Below, one piece after another: positions 17,944 through 27,886 of a stretch of DNA of 64,000 nt. Numbering within the stretch: position 1 is the first letter of the stretch; the number at the start of each line of letters is the position of its first letter. Under the pieces are notes generated by a model, which saw only the letters and a list, made by a program, of their open reading frames with translations, had not been told where the DNA came from and did no database searches. This stretch comes from Streptomyces sp. CB02400 (GTDB taxonomy: Bacteria; Actinomycetota; Actinomycetes; Streptomycetales; Streptomycetaceae), in NCBI RefSeq assembly GCF_001905725.1, contig NZ_LIWB01000005.1, forward strand, positions 62,001-126,000, read 5' to 3'. Both the position numbers and the translations under genes were made by a program.

Positions 17944-18769
17944 AGGACCGCGCCGTCCACAGCTCGGGGAACACGCTCTTCTGCGCCCGCTTCTCCAGCC
18001 AGGCCACCCCTGCGGAGCCTCCCGTACCGGCCTTGGCGCCCATCGCGCGGCGGGTGGCGACCAGGTGGTCGTTGCGCCATCGCCACACCAGTTCGGCGAC
18101 ATCGGTCAGCGCCTCGCCGAGACGGGCGACCTCGTCCCGCCCGTCGCCCGCGTAGACGGCCGTCCAGACCGCCTCCACCTCCGCCGACGGCTCGTGCTTC
18201 CGTGACACGTCGCGCCGCAGCACGTCCTGAGGGATCGCGTGCCCGCGCCGGGCGAGCAGCCGCAGGACCTCGTCGTACAGGCTCGGCTCGTGCAGCGCCT
18301 TCTCCAGCTCGGCGTGCACGCGCGGCGCGCCCCGGTGCGGGACCAGCATGGACGCGGACTTGTCGCCGAGCAGGAACTCCATGCGCCGGTACATCGCCGA
18401 CTGGAATCCGGAGCCCTCGCCGAGGGCACCGCGGTAGGAGTTGAACTGCGCCGGGGTGAGTCCGCTCAGCGGCTTCCAGGAGGCGTTCAGCGCCTCCAGC
18501 TCCCGTACGGACCGCTTCAGCGCGTCGACCGCGACCGGGACGTCGTCCTGGCGCAGCGCCTTCGCCGCGGTCTCCCACTCGTGGACGATGACGGTGAACC
18601 ACAGCTCCATGACCTGGGTGGTGACCAGGAAGACCATCTCTCCGGGATCGTCGGAGAGGGTGTGCTGCAGGTGGGTGAGGACATCGGCCTTGACGTAGTC
18701 CTCGTAGGGGGTCGTCCCCTCGAAGTCGAGATGCGGGGTCTCGGGCTGCTCGTGAGCCTCGTGGGACAT
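17936..18769 (-). CDS. kynA: tryptophan 2,3-dioxygenase
   Basis: A 277-residue heme enzyme that opens the indole ring of L-tryptophan to give N-formylkynurenine. Family marks are TPYEDYVKADVLTHLQ near the N-terminus, the substrate-binding FLVTTQVMELWF, the central NSYRGALGEGSGFQS with its Arg, and VWRWRNDHLVATRRAMG near the C-terminus with the proximal heme His. Frame extension to 18859 adds nothing family-like, so ATG 18769 is used. First gene of the three-gene kynurenine operon. Confidence 0.96.
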   Translation of the reverse strand: MSHEAHEQPETPHLDFEGTTPYEDYVKADVLTHLQHTLSDDPGEMVFLVTTQVMELWFTVIVHEWETAAKALRQDDVPVAVDALKRSVRELEALNASWKPLSGLTPAQFNSYRGALGEGSGFQSAMYRRMEFLLGDKSASMLVPHRGAPRVHAELEKALHEPSLYDEVLRLLARRGHAIPQDVLRRDVSRKHEPSAEVEAVWTAVYAGDGRDEVARLGEALTDVAELVWRWRNDHLVATRRAMGAKAGTGGSAGVAWLEKRAQKSVFPELWTARSYV

Positions 18770-18942
18770 CGCTGTCTCCTGTACATGTACTCCGGGTAGC
18801 GGTCCGCCCCTGCCGTTACCGGCACGGGGGCCCCGGTCCCCACGGTGCATCCTGCGCAACCGTCCCCCACGACCGCAAGGCCCGCCCGCTCACGGACGGG
18901 CCCCGGAGACATCACAGGTCAGCCAGTCAGCCGATCAGCCGG

Positions 18943-19356
18943 TCAGCCCAGGACCTGGGCCGCCGTCGGCGAGGAGTCCTTCAGGAACTGCGCGCAGCGC
19001 TCGTGCTCCTCCTGCTCGCCGATCGACTGCGCGGCGCGGGCGAGGGCGTGCAGGGCGCGCAGGAAGCCGCGGTTGGGCTCGTGCTCCCACGGCACCGGGC
19101 CGTGGCCCTTCCAGCCGTTGCGGCGCAGCGCGTCCAGTCCGCGGTGGTAGCCCGTACGGGCGTACGCGTACGACTCCACGACGCTGCCCCGCTCGAAGGC
19201 CTCGTCGGCCAGCCGGGCCCAGGCCAGCGAGGAGGTGGGGTACCGGGCCGCGACGTCGGCGGGCGTGGTGCCGGACGCGAGCAGCTCGCGCGGGCCCGGG
19301 TCGTCGGGGAGGTGGGTCGGGGGCGGACCCCCGAGGAGGTTCTCGTGAATCGACAT
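18943..19356 (-). CDS. DUF3151 family protein
   Basis: A 137-residue protein beginning MSIHENLLGGPPPTHLP. The sequence ELLASGTTPADVAARYPTSSLAWARLAD, followed by an alpha-helical tetratricopeptide-like region, is the pattern of the actinobacterial DUF3151 family. The helices and the A-rich pattern suggest a small helical-repeat, protein-binding fold, but no function is known. It starts 17 nt after the MFS gene stop and is likely co-transcribed with it. Confidence 0.85.
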   Translation of the reverse strand: MSIHENLLGGPPPTHLPDDPGPRELLASGTTPADVAARYPTSSLAWARLADEAFERGSVVESYAYARTGYHRGLDALRRNGWKGHGPVPWEHEPNRGFLRALHALARAAQSIGEQEEHERCAQFLKDSSPTAAQVLG

Positions 19357-19373
19357 GGGTCCAGTCTCGTACA

Positions 19374-20843
19374 TCAGCGGGGCCGGCTCCCGTCCTCCTC
19401 CCCCGCCTCCAGCGGAGGCACCGCCACGCTGCCGTGGGTGTGGCACTCGGGGTGCTTACAGTCGGGTGCCGGGCGGCGTACGGTCGTGAAGGCGATGGCG
19501 GAGCCCACCACCAGGACGGCCGCGCACAGGACCATCGCCCGCCGGAACGCGTCGTCGAAGGCGCCGGGGAGCCGGTACGCCTCCGGGCCCATCCCGGCGA
19601 GCAGCGGCAGCGCGGCCACCGCGACCAGGCCGGCCGCGCGGGCGGCGGCGTTGTTGATGCCGCTGGCCAGGCCCGCCCGCGCGGTGTCCACGGAGGCGAG
19701 GACCGTCGCGGTGAGCGGCGCCACCAGGGTGACCATGCCGAGACCGAGCACCAGCAGCGCGGGCAGCACCTCGGTGGCGTACGAGGCACCGGGCCCGACC
19801 CTCAGCATCAGCAGCATCCCGGCGGCGCACAGCAGCGGCCCGACGGTGAGCGGGATGCGCGGGCCGATCCGGTCGCCCAGCTCACCCGAGCGGGCGGAGA
19901 GCAGCAGCATCAGGGCGGTCGTGGGCAGCAGGGCCGTACCGGCGGCCAGCGCGGACCAGCCGACGACGACCTGGAGCTGGAGCGCGGCGAGGAAGAAGAA
20001 CCCGCCGAACGCCGCGTACACGCACAGCGTGACCACGTTGACCGCCGAGAACTGGCGGGAGGCGAAGATGTCCGGCGGCATCATCGGGGCCGGGCGGCGC
20101 TTCTCGACGAGGACGAACGCGACCGCGGCGGCCGGCCCGGCGACCGCGGAGACGGCGACCAGCAGGGACCCCTCGTCGGCCTCGATCAGCGCGTACGTCA
20201 CCAGGGCGAGGGCGATCGCGCCGAGCGCGGCGCCGAGAACGTCGAAGCGGCCCTCGGCCTTCCCGCCCGTCGACTCCGGCACATGGCGTACGGCGACGGG
20301 GACGCAGAGCAGGGCGAGCGGCACGTTGAGCAGGAACACCCAGCGCCAGCCGGGGCCGTCCACCAGCCAGCCGCCGACGAACGGGCCGACGGCCGCGCCG
20401 ATGCCGCCGAAGCCGGACCACAGGCCGACCGCGCGGCCCCGGTCGTCGGGGTGGAAGGAGGCCTGGATGAGGGCGAGCGAGCCGGGGGTGAGCAGCGCCC
20501 CGCCGACGCCCTGGAGGGCACGGGCGGCGATGAGGATCCCGGCGTTCGGGGCGATGCCGCACAGCAGGGAGGCCGCCGCGAACCACAGCACGCCGACGAC
20601 GAACACCTTCCGCCGCCCGAACCGGTCGCCCAGCGCCCCGCCGAGCAGGATCAGCCCGGCCAGCGTGACCATGTACGCGTTGACGGTCCACTGCAGTGCG
20701 GCGAGGTCGGCGTCGAGGTCGCGGCCGATGCGCGGGAGGGCGACGTTGACCACGGTCGAGTCCAGCAGGGCCATGCTGGAGCCGAGGACCGTGGTGAGCA
20801 GGATCCACTTGCCCTGCGGGGAGGACAGCCGGACGTCGGGCAT
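19374..20843 (-). CDS. DHA2-type MFS drug exporter (14 membrane segments)
   Basis: A 489-residue EmrB/QacA-like major facilitator. It begins QGKWILLTTVLGSSMALLDSTVVNVALPRI, in which the D of LDSTVVNVALP is the typical motif D1. The loop GDRFGRRKVFVVG is motif A, RALQGVGGALLTPGSLALI is motif B, and a motif C-like G-rich segment follows. The number of hydrophobic stretches fits 14 segments. The C-terminus is a short acidic/basic tail with Cys and His (RRPAPDCKHPECHTHG), which could bind metal. Such proteins usually export antibiotics or toxic cations by proton antiport; the substrate cannot be read from the sequence. Confidence 0.93.
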   Translation of the reverse strand: MPDVRLSSPQGKWILLTTVLGSSMALLDSTVVNVALPRIGRDLDADLAALQWTVNAYMVTLAGLILLGGALGDRFGRRKVFVVGVLWFAAASLLCGIAPNAGILIAARALQGVGGALLTPGSLALIQASFHPDDRGRAVGLWSGFGGIGAAVGPFVGGWLVDGPGWRWVFLLNVPLALLCVPVAVRHVPESTGGKAEGRFDVLGAALGAIALALVTYALIEADEGSLLVAVSAVAGPAAAVAFVLVEKRRPAPMMPPDIFASRQFSAVNVVTLCVYAAFGGFFFLAALQLQVVVGWSALAAGTALLPTTALMLLLSARSGELGDRIGPRIPLTVGPLLCAAGMLLMLRVGPGASYATEVLPALLVLGLGMVTLVAPLTATVLASVDTARAGLASGINNAAARAAGLVAVAALPLLAGMGPEAYRLPGAFDDAFRRAMVLCAAVLVVGSAIAFTTVRRPAPDCKHPECHTHGSVAVPPLEAGEEDGSRPR

Positions 20844-20860
20844 GCGGCGAGCATACGGAA

Positions 20861-20890
20861 GAGCCCGGCACCGCGTGCGGTACCGGGCTC
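20861..20890 (-). terminator. hairpin terminator downstream of fbaA
   Basis: GAGCCCGG(C)ACCGC pairs with GCGGT(A)CCGGGCTC with one mismatch and a short GT-containing loop, 15 nt beyond the fbaA stop codon. No T-tract is present, as is usual for Streptomyces terminators. Confidence 0.7.
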
Positions 20891-20905
20891 ACACTCCAAG
20901 AGGTG

Positions 20906-21937
<1,032 letters not shown>

Positions 21938-22099
21938 CTGTCCGCTCCTTATGCGTGCGGTGTGGCGTACTGCGTACGGTCGGCCCTGACCTGGAACCTT
22001 GGATGCGACGTCATTGTCGGGGCCATCTTCCCAGACTTGTCCGGCCGGTCGACGGCGCAGGTCAAGTCGTTATGCGGCGGGATGCCGGACCCGGCGGCC

Positions 22100-22648
22100 T
22101 CAGTCGAGGCCGAGCTCGTCCTTGTCGTAGGCGAACAGGTACGGCACCCCGGCGCCCTCCTGGATCTTCTCGGCGGCGCCGGTCGCCCGGTCGACGATCG
22201 TCGCGACGGCCACGACCTCCGCGCCGGCCTCGCGCACGGCCTCGACGGCGGTGAGCGGGGAGCCGCCGGTGGTGGAGGTGTCCTCGACGACGAGGACGCG
22301 GCGGCCCTTGATGTCCGGGCCCTCGACGCGTCGCTGCAGCCCGTGCGCCTTGGCGGCCTTGCGGACGACGAAGGCGTCCAGCTTCCGGCCGCGCGCGGCG
22401 GCGGCGTGCAGCATGCTCGCCGCCACCGGGTCGGCGCCCATGGTCAGCCCGCCCACCGCGTCGAACTCCAGCTCCGCGGTCAGGTCCAGCAGCACCTGCC
22501 CGACCAGCGGGGCGGCCTCGCCGTCGAGGGTGATGCGGCGCAGGTCGACGTAGTAGTCGGCCTCCAGACCGGAGGAGAGGGTCACCTTGCCGTGCACCAC
22601 GGCCTTGTCCTTGATCTGCTGCAGCAGCGCGCCACGTACGTCACTCAT
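22100..22648 (-). CDS. pyrE: orotate phosphoribosyltransferase
   Basis: A 182-residue enzyme that joins orotate to PRPP in pyrimidine synthesis. The PRPP-binding motif is VEDTSTTGG (121-129). DYYVDLRRITLDGEAAPLVG and the catalytic-loop region FVVRKAAKAHGLQRRVEG (about residues 93-110) are also family features. It lies 10 nt downstream of the aldose-epimerase-like gene and is probably co-transcribed with it. Length matches actinobacterial PyrE. Confidence 0.97.
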   Translation of the reverse strand: MSDVRGALLQQIKDKAVVHGKVTLSSGLEADYYVDLRRITLDGEAAPLVGQVLLDLTAELEFDAVGGLTMGADPVAASMLHAAAARGRKLDAFVVRKAAKAHGLQRRVEGPDIKGRRVLVVEDTSTTGGSPLTAVEAVREAGAEVVAVATIVDRATGAAEKIQEGAGVPYLFAYDKDELGLD

Positions 22649-22658
22649 GACAGCCAGC

Positions 22659-23447
22659 TTAGAGGCGGGTCCAGGTCCAGGTCGTCGAGGCCTCCAGCGG
22701 CTCCAGCGGGGTGACCAGGCGCGGGTGGGTGTTCAGCCCGTTCGGCGGCCCGGTCTGCGGCTCCACGCAGACGGCCTCGCGCTGCTCGTCGTAGACCACG
22801 ACCCACTCCTCCCGGCTGGTCACCTTCAGCTCCAGCCGCCCCGGCCAGGTGAGGGTGACGTCGACACCGCCGGGCATCCCGAAGCAGTCGTCCCACGGTC
22901 CGGGCTTCGGGTCGACGCGCTGCCCGGTCGGCAGATGGTCGTCTCCGCGCTCCTCCTGCCAGGCGGGCGCGAAGTCGATCGCCACGTCCTCGCCGCCGAG
23001 GCTGCGGTTGAACCACGGGTGCCAGCCGATCTGCGCCGGGAAGGACGACTCGTACGTCTCCACGCTCATCGTCAGCGTCAGGGAGTCCCCGGTCAGCGCG
23101 ATCTGCTGGGTGACGCGCCCGGAGTACGGCCACGGCTCGACGAGGTCGTACGTCATCACGGCCTCGTCGGTGCTCGTACGGGCGGTGCGCCAGGCGGCGT
23201 CACGGGCGGTGCCGTGGATGGCGTTCGGCGGGGCGTTGAGCGGCATCTGGTGCACGACGGCACCGTCCCGGAACCGTCCGTCCCGGATCCGTCCGCACCA
23301 GGGCACCATCGGGAAGCACCCGAACCGCTCCCCCTGCCGCAACAGCTCGACGCCCCCGACCCGCAGCCCTCCGACCCGCCCGCCGTTCCCCGGCAGCACG
23401 GTCACCTCCGCGTCACCCGCGGTCAGCGCGATCTCTCCGTTACTCAC
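22659..23447 (-). CDS. aldose 1-epimerase family protein
   Basis: A 262-residue galactose-mutarotase-fold protein. GGRVGGLRVGGVELL near the N-terminus, GCFPMVPWCGRIRDG in the substrate pocket, NAIHGTARDAAW with a catalytic His, and IGWHPWFNRSL with the second His are characteristic of the family. It may interconvert anomers of a sugar or sugar phosphate. A GTG start at 23447 is used. Located 10 nt upstream of pyrE on the same strand, although no direct pathway link is obvious. Confidence 0.9.
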   Translation of the reverse strand: MSNGEIALTAGDAEVTVLPGNGGRVGGLRVGGVELLRQGERFGCFPMVPWCGRIRDGRFRDGAVVHQMPLNAPPNAIHGTARDAAWRTARTSTDEAVMTYDLVEPWPYSGRVTQQIALTGDSLTLTMSVETYESSFPAQIGWHPWFNRSLGGEDVAIDFAPAWQEERGDDHLPTGQRVDPKPGPWDDCFGMPGGVDVTLTWPGRLELKVTSREEWVVVYDEQREAVCVEPQTGPPNGLNTHPRLVTPLEPLEASTTWTWTRL

Positions 23448-23530
23448 GCAACGACCCTACTGGGACGATCAAGAGGGCGTCGCCAGCCGCGGCCAGTCGT
23501 GCCGCCGGCCGGGGCCCGGTCTTCGCTCAC

Positions 23531-23592
23531 CGGCGCTCACCGGGCGCCGTCGCGCCCACCCGTGCCGCCCTGCGGCACGACTGCCCGCGGGA
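23531..23592 (-). repeat. dispersed hairpin repeat, copy 2 (inverted)
   Basis: Read on the minus strand, this is the same element as at 15435-15508: CCCGCGGGCAGTCGTGCCGC followed by GGGCGGCACG and a GGTGGGCGCGACGGC tract. It lies in opposite orientation to copy 3, about 46 nt away, so the two could pair into a long stem. A shorter partial copy (GCCAGTCGTGCCGCC) is visible at about 23492-23506. Confidence 0.8.
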
Positions 23593-23638
23593 ACGCCGCA
23601 GCTGCGGCACGATTACCGCGGAGGCGTCGCAGCTGCGA

Positions 23639-23702
23639 GCAGTCGTGCCGCTGGGGCGGCACGGGTGGGCGCGGCGGCACCCCGTAAACGCCGGGCCGCG
23701 CG
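23639..23702 (+). repeat. dispersed hairpin repeat, copy 3
   Basis: The core CGTGCCGCTGGGGCGGCACG, the GGTGGGCGCGGCGGC tract and GCCGGGCCGCGC match copy 1 almost base for base. Between copies 2 and 3 lie two small palindromes around CAGCTG (GCCGCAGCTGCGGC at about 23595-23608 and TCGCAGCTGCGA at about 23628-23639). The pair occupies the whole gap between the epimerase gene start and the SRPBCC gene end. Confidence 0.8.
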
Positions 23703-23736
23703 AACACCCCCCGCCCGACCCCGACGCAACGGCAGC

Positions 23737-24543
23737 TCAGCGACGTCGGCGGAGCGCCCTGATCGCGACGACCGCCGAGGCCACCGCCAGCGCCGCCGCC
23801 GGCGCGGCCCACCGCAGAGGTGTGCCGGAGGCGACGGTCTGCGGTGCGGGAACGGGCGCGTAGCGGCCGCGCGGCGGAGCGTGGTCCACCTCCTCCGCGC
23901 TGCGGCCGATCATCGTCCGCCGGGCGTGCGCCGCCTCGGCGACGGAGTCGTCGTCCTCCTCGTCGAGGGAGGACGACGGAACCTCCACGTCGAAGACGGA
24001 CGACGACGGCGGCGGAGCGTCGTCCGCGTCCGGCGTGGTGTCGAAGTCGGTCGTGGCCTGGGGTTCGAAGTCCCCCGTCGACAACAGCTCGGGCGACTCC
24101 GGCTCGCCGGAGCCCCGCTCCGCCGCATCAACCCCCAGATTCTCCGCGAAGCGATTCAGCAGGCGGGCCACCGCCGAGGCCACCGCGTCCGCCGGGAATT
24201 CCGTGACCCGGCCGTCGGCCGTCGCCGTACCCCCGACCGTGAGAGCGGTACCACCCTCCACGGACCGCAGCCGCAACCGCAGCGCGAGCTTCACCGAGCC
24301 GCTGCCACGGGCCTCCGCCGCGTCGCCCTCGACGGCATAGGAACCATCATCCCGCGCGGACACCCGTACGGCCCCCCGGTAGGTGACGGAGTGGCTGCCC
24401 ACGCGGATCTTCAGCCGCCCGGCGACGGGATCCGCCCCGGCGTCGTGCTGGAGCCCGGGCACCGCCCGGGCGACCCGTGCGGGGTCGTCCAGCACCTCCC
24501 TGAGCCGCTCCGCCTCGACCGGAACGAACACCTCGTGCTCCAT
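23737..24543 (-). CDS. SRPBCC/CoxG-like domain protein with C-terminal membrane anchor
   Basis: A 268-residue protein. Residues 1-150 look like an SRPBCC (START-like) lipid- or ligand-binding domain of the CoxG type, beginning MEHEVFVPVEAERLREVLDDP with VARAVPGLQ and later strands in KLALRLRLRSVEGGTALTVGG. A long acidic low-complexity linker (about 160-235) follows, and the C-terminus is one membrane segment (AAPAAALAVASAVVAIRAL) with a positively charged end. The tail-anchored form suggests the domain works at the cytoplasmic face of the membrane. ATG 24543 is chosen because the fold starts there; the frame extends to 24612. Confidence 0.8.
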   Translation of the reverse strand: MEHEVFVPVEAERLREVLDDPARVARAVPGLQHDAGADPVAGRLKIRVGSHSVTYRGAVRVSARDDGSYAVEGDAAEARGSGSVKLALRLRLRSVEGGTALTVGGTATADGRVTEFPADAVASAVARLLNRFAENLGVDAAERGSGEPESPELLSTGDFEPQATTDFDTTPDADDAPPPSSSVFDVEVPSSSLDEEDDDSVAEAAHARRTMIGRSAEEVDHAPPRGRYAPVPAPQTVASGTPLRWAAPAAALAVASAVVAIRALRRRR

Positions 24544-24630
24544 GACTGCGGAGCCTACCCACGCGACGCCGGACCGCACCCCCGTCGGCGGGAAGTCGCG
24601 GCGCGTCGGCACGGAACGTAGTAGAGGGGC

Positions 24631-26304
24631 TCAGCCGGTGTACCGGGGGTGCACCAGCGTGGACGGCGGCAGACCGGTGACCCGGGTGCGCTCCGCCGCC
24701 CGCACGTCCGCCGCGAGGGAGGCGTCGGTGAGCGTGCGCGGACGCGGCCCGGCGGGGTCGAGACGCGGTACCGGAACGTTTCGGGCGGCCAGCACGAACC
24801 CCCAGTCGCGGTGGACGTGGGCGGTGGCCGTGGCCCCCCGGTCGGGCCCGGCGGCGAAACCGGCCCGCCGGCCGCCCACCTGGTACGCGGCGGTACGCAG
24901 CCCCGCCGCGCGGAGCGTCGAGTCCACCGTCCAGAAGTCGCGGGGCCGGGTCGCCACCGCACCCCCGTGCACCACCAGCCGCCCGCCGGGCGCCAGCACC
25001 CGCCGGACCAGCCCGTAGAACTCCTGCGAGTACAGCTTCGTACTCGCGGTGATCCCGGGATGCGGCAGATCCGAGACGACGACGTCGTACGCCGCCGGGG
25101 GCGCCCCGCGCAGCCAGTCGAAGGCGTCCGCGGTGGTCACCCGTACGCGCGGATCGTCGAGGGCGTGCGCGTTCAGCGCGGACAGCGCCGGATCGCGGCG
25201 GGCCAGCCGCACCACGCCCGCGTCGATCTCGACGACGTCGACCCGGCGCACACCGGTGTGGCGCAGCACCTCGCGGACGGCCAGCCCGTCACCGCCGCCG
25301 AGGACGAGCACGCGCGCGTGCGGCCCGTGCATGGCGGGGTGCACCAGCGCCTCGTGGTACCGGAGTTCGTCCCGGCCGCTGATCCGCAGCCGCCCGTCGA
25401 GGAACAGGTTCAGGGGCCGCCCGTCCCGCCCGCCGGTGAGCAGCACCTCCTGGACGTCCGTCTGCAGGGCCACCCGTACGTCGGAGCCGTACATGGCGTG
25501 CCGGGCGGCCCGTTCGAAGTCGTCGACGAGGACGGCGGCCGAGGCGAGGATCGCGAGCACGCACACGTTGGCGGTGACCAGCAGCCGGCGGGCGCGCCGC
25601 GTGAGGTCCTGCCGGAACAGCCCGAGCACCAGCGCCCCGCCGACGACCGCGTTGACGGCCCCCGTGATCAGCGCGCCGGTCAACTGGCCGAGCAGCGGCA
25701 GGAGGAGGAAGGGGAAGGCGAGCCCGCCGACGAGCGCGCCGACGTAGTCCGCGGCGGACAGGTCGGCCACCGCGCCGCCCGCGTCCTGCCGGCGGATCCG
25801 CTGGATCAGCTCCATCAGCAGCGGCACCTCGGCCCCGATCAGCAGCCCGGTGGCGAGGGAGAAGGCGACCAGCAGCGAGCGCGGGCCGCTCGCCCACACG
25901 CCGCCCCAGTCACCCGTCCAGGCGAACACGGCGTACAGCGCCATCGCACTGCATCCGCCGACGAGGGCGAGGGTCGCCTCGACGGCGCCGAACCCGGCCG
26001 CCGCGTGCCGCCGCAGCCGTTTCGCGGCGAGGGAGCCGATGCCCATCGCGAAGACCATCACGGACAGCACGACGGACGTCTGGGCGACCGAGTCACCCAT
26101 CAGATACGTGGCCAGCGCGACCAGTTCCAGCTCGTACACGAGTCCGCAGGCCGCACAGACGAACACGCCCGCGAGGACCAGGAACCTCCCCGTGCCCTGC
26201 CGCACCGGCAGCCGCAGCGCGCTCCCCGCGTCGCCGCCGGGGCCGCCCGGCCCGTCCCAGGACTGCGCGGAGCCGGGCGGTGCGGGGGCCTGCGGTTCGA
26301 TCAC
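24631..26304 (-). CDS. membrane-bound spermidine-synthase-like protein
   Basis: A 557-residue fusion. The N-terminal half (about 35-245) has seven or eight membrane segments; the C-terminal half is a spermidine/spermine-synthase-type methyltransferase fold with the SAM-like motif [18 protein letters not shown], then [11 protein letters not shown] and the acidic motif [12 protein letters not shown]. Related actinobacterial proteins are annotated as polyamine aminopropyltransferases, but the substrate is not established. The N-terminus is Pro/Gly-rich. The upstream 100 nt are AT-richer than the surroundings (around TTGTTTACACC) and probably hold its promoter. Confidence 0.88.
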   Translation of the reverse strand: MIEPQAPAPPGSAQSWDGPGGPGGDAGSALRLPVRQGTGRFLVLAGVFVCAACGLVYELELVALATYLMGDSVAQTSVVLSVMVFAMGIGSLAAKRLRRHAAAGFGAVEATLALVGGCSAMALYAVFAWTGDWGGVWASGPRSLLVAFSLATGLLIGAEVPLLMELIQRIRRQDAGGAVADLSAADYVGALVGGLAFPFLLLPLLGQLTGALITGAVNAVVGGALVLGLFRQDLTRRARRLLVTANVCVLAILASAAVLVDDFERAARHAMYGSDVRVALQTDVQEVLLTGGRDGRPLNLFLDGRLRISGRDELRYHEALVHPAMHGPHARVLVLGGGDGLAVREVLRHTGVRRVDVVEIDAGVVRLARRDPALSALNAHALDDPRVRVTTADAFDWLRGAPPAAYDVVVSDLPHPGITASTKLYSQEFYGLVRRVLAPGGRLVVHGGAVATRPRDFWTVDSTLRAAGLRTAAYQVGGRRAGFAAGPDRGATATAHVHRDWGFVLAARNVPVPRLDPAGPRPRTLTDASLAADVRAAERTRVTGLPPSTLVHPRYTG

Positions 26305-26430
26305 TCCAGCGACGTTACGTTACGCCTCCACCGCACAACGTCACCCACACGTGTGGTCTTTGTTTACACCTGCCCGATATTGGTACGAGCAATGACTTCC
26401 TCGATCCCCGACCCTCGGCCCCGGCCGGCC

Positions 26431-26949
26431 TCACACCGCCGACCTCACCCGTACCCCCACCCTCGTCCGCGTCGCCACGAGCTGCCCGTCCTGCGGGTAG
26501 GCGTGCCAGGTCCGCCAGTGCACCTGGCCCTCATGACTCTGGGCGAGCATCGCCGTGAACGCGTGCGGACTGCCGGGGAAGACCCCGGCGAGACCCTGCG
26601 GATGGTCGGAGACCAGGGCCAGCAGCTCCTGGGCGCGGCCCGCGAAGGACCCCGGGGAGAGCATCTCCACCCGGGCGGCGAACTCGTACTCCCAGTCGTC
26701 CACCCGCTTGGCCACGCCCAGCGGAAGCGGCGTACTGCTGCCCGGAATACACGCCACCGTCTCCGAGCAGAGCCCCCGCTCCTCCTCGAGCAGCACCTGG
26801 TGGGACGCGCCGAGCAGTCTCAACTGAACCTTTCTTCCGGCCAGTTCGAGATCGAGGGTGGCCAGCGCGGGAAGCGGCTCGCTTCCCAGGGCCCAGGCGA
26901 GGTCGGCCGCGCGCGTGTCGGAATAGGAGGTGTTCAGGGTCGTGAGCAT
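26431..26949 (-). CDS. DUF2617 family protein
   Basis: A 172-residue protein starting MLTTLNTSYSDTRAADL, with LATLDLELAGRKVQLRLLGASHQV and WRTWHAYPQDGQLVATRTRV. This is the pattern of the actinobacterial DUF2617 family, which has no known function. No signal peptide or membrane segment is present, so it is probably cytoplasmic. An open frame extends upstream to 27096 but is Pro/Arg-rich without conserved character. Confidence 0.82.
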   Translation of the reverse strand: MLTTLNTSYSDTRAADLAWALGSEPLPALATLDLELAGRKVQLRLLGASHQVLLEEERGLCSETVACIPGSSTPLPLGVAKRVDDWEYEFAARVEMLSPGSFAGRAQELLALVSDHPQGLAGVFPGSPHAFTAMLAQSHEGQVHWRTWHAYPQDGQLVATRTRVGVRVRSAV

Positions 26950-27103
26950 GGATCGGCTCCGCTGGCACACAAGGAGAGGGAGATAGGGGGTCGCGCACCC
27001 CGGTCGCGCCGGGGGACTCGGCCCGTCAGCCCGGTCGCCCGGCCGGAAGAAGGGTCCGCGGGGAGTCCGAGGGCTGCGTCGGTGATTTATAGGCAATCAT
27101 GAA

Positions 27104-27120
27104 CTGTGGTGCCACCACAG
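27104..27120. promoter_or_regulatory. perfect 17-nt palindrome upstream of DUF2617
   Basis: CTGTGGTG-C-CACCACAG is a perfect inverted repeat with a one-base centre, in an AT-rich stretch about 155 nt upstream of the DUF2617 start. Followed on the plus strand by CGTTTTTACC, it could act as an intrinsic terminator, but the one-base centre fits a dimeric repressor operator better. Confidence 0.45.
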
Positions 27121-27241
27121 CGTTTTTACCCAACTTCGTGGCCTTTCCATCCCTTGGGGGGCTCCCCAGCTCAACTGTTCAACCCCGGCGTGCGCCCCGA
27201 GGTGACGGCGTACGCCGGTGGACCGCGCCCCGGAACGGCAC

Positions 27242-27272
27242 AGCGGGGCCCGCCCCAGGTGCGGACCCCGCT
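27242..27272 (-). terminator. hairpin downstream of the Gly/Cys-rich membrane protein
   Basis: AGCGGGG(C)CCGC and GCGG(A)CCCCGCT form a 12-bp stem with one mismatch and a 7-nt loop, 46 nt beyond the stop codon of the leftward 84-residue gene. Confidence 0.6.
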
Positions 27273-27317
27273 GCCGCGGATACGTCATCCCCCGATGCGG
27301 AGGCGGGCTGCCCCGTG

Positions 27318-27572
27318 TCAGCCGCCCCCTCCACCGCATCCGCCGCCCCCGCAGGACGACCCGCCTCCGCAGGACGAGCCACCACCGCAGGACGATCCCC
27401 CGACGGAGCCCGACGAGCAGGACCCGCCGCTGCCTCCGCCACCGCCCGCCCACCAACTGTCGCGGCCCCTGCCGCGACGGACGGCGCCCACCCGCCGCGC
27501 GGGCCTGCGCGCCGCGCTCACGACCGCGACCAGCAGCACGAGAAGCACCACCAGGATGATGCCGATGACCAT
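27318..27572 (-). CDS. small membrane protein with Gly-Ser-Cys-rich tail
   Basis: An 84-residue protein. Residues 1-20 are a single membrane segment (MVIGIILVVLLVLLVAVVSA), followed by a basic stretch of about 16 residues and then a tail made of SSCGGG repeats, five Cys in the last 35 residues, ending in a run of Gly. The ribosome site AGGAGGGTGACGCC before ATG is strong. The repetitive Cys tail could form disulfides or bind metal, but no function is recognised and such tails are hard to place in a family. Confidence 0.65.
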   Translation of the reverse strand: MVIGIILVVLLVLLVAVVSAARRPARRVGAVRRGRGRDSWWAGGGGGSGGSCSSGSVGGSSCGGGSSCGGGSSCGGGGCGGGGG

Positions 27573-27886
27573 GGCGTCACCCTCCTTTCGTTCCCCCGTG
27601 ATCCCCCGAAGCGGCCCCCCGTGGGCGCCTCGCTCACGCGTGTGACCGGGAGATGCCCTCCACCCGCGCGGCCCAAAGCAGAGTTGAGGAACTTCTGAGG
27701 GTCCTGTCGGAGAAACGACTTCTGACCTGCGGGGAAGGGCAGTTCGGGGACCGCCCGGGTCTCACCGGGCCGGTCCGTGGCCTCCGCCGTTGGGGTGGGA
27801 TGTGTGGCCCCGCCCGGCACGACGGGTTATCCATCCGTGCGGGTGTCCCGAGATGCCCGCGTGCCGAAGAGAACGGAGAATCCCTC
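27573..27886. other. divergent intergenic region
   Basis: About 310 nt between two divergent small genes. It must contain promoters for both, but no consensus element stands out. Open frames over it are shadows without ribosome sites. Confidence 0.4.

Larger units (their letters stand above)
26950..27317. other. intergenic region with a palindrome and a terminator, no gene
   Basis: About 370 nt between DUF2617 and the small Cys-rich membrane protein. It holds the palindrome at 27104-27120 and the hairpin at 27242-27272 listed separately. The part around 27080-27140 is notably AT-rich (TTTATAGGCAATCATGAA, then CGTTTTTACC) and likely carries the promoter of the DUF2617 gene. No coding frame is supported. 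Confidence 0.55.

Noticed and set aside
27097..27456. 119-codon minus-strand frame upstream of DUF2617
   Set aside because: It overlaps a palindrome and terminator, is Arg/Gly-rich without conserved features, and conflicts with the 84-residue gene.
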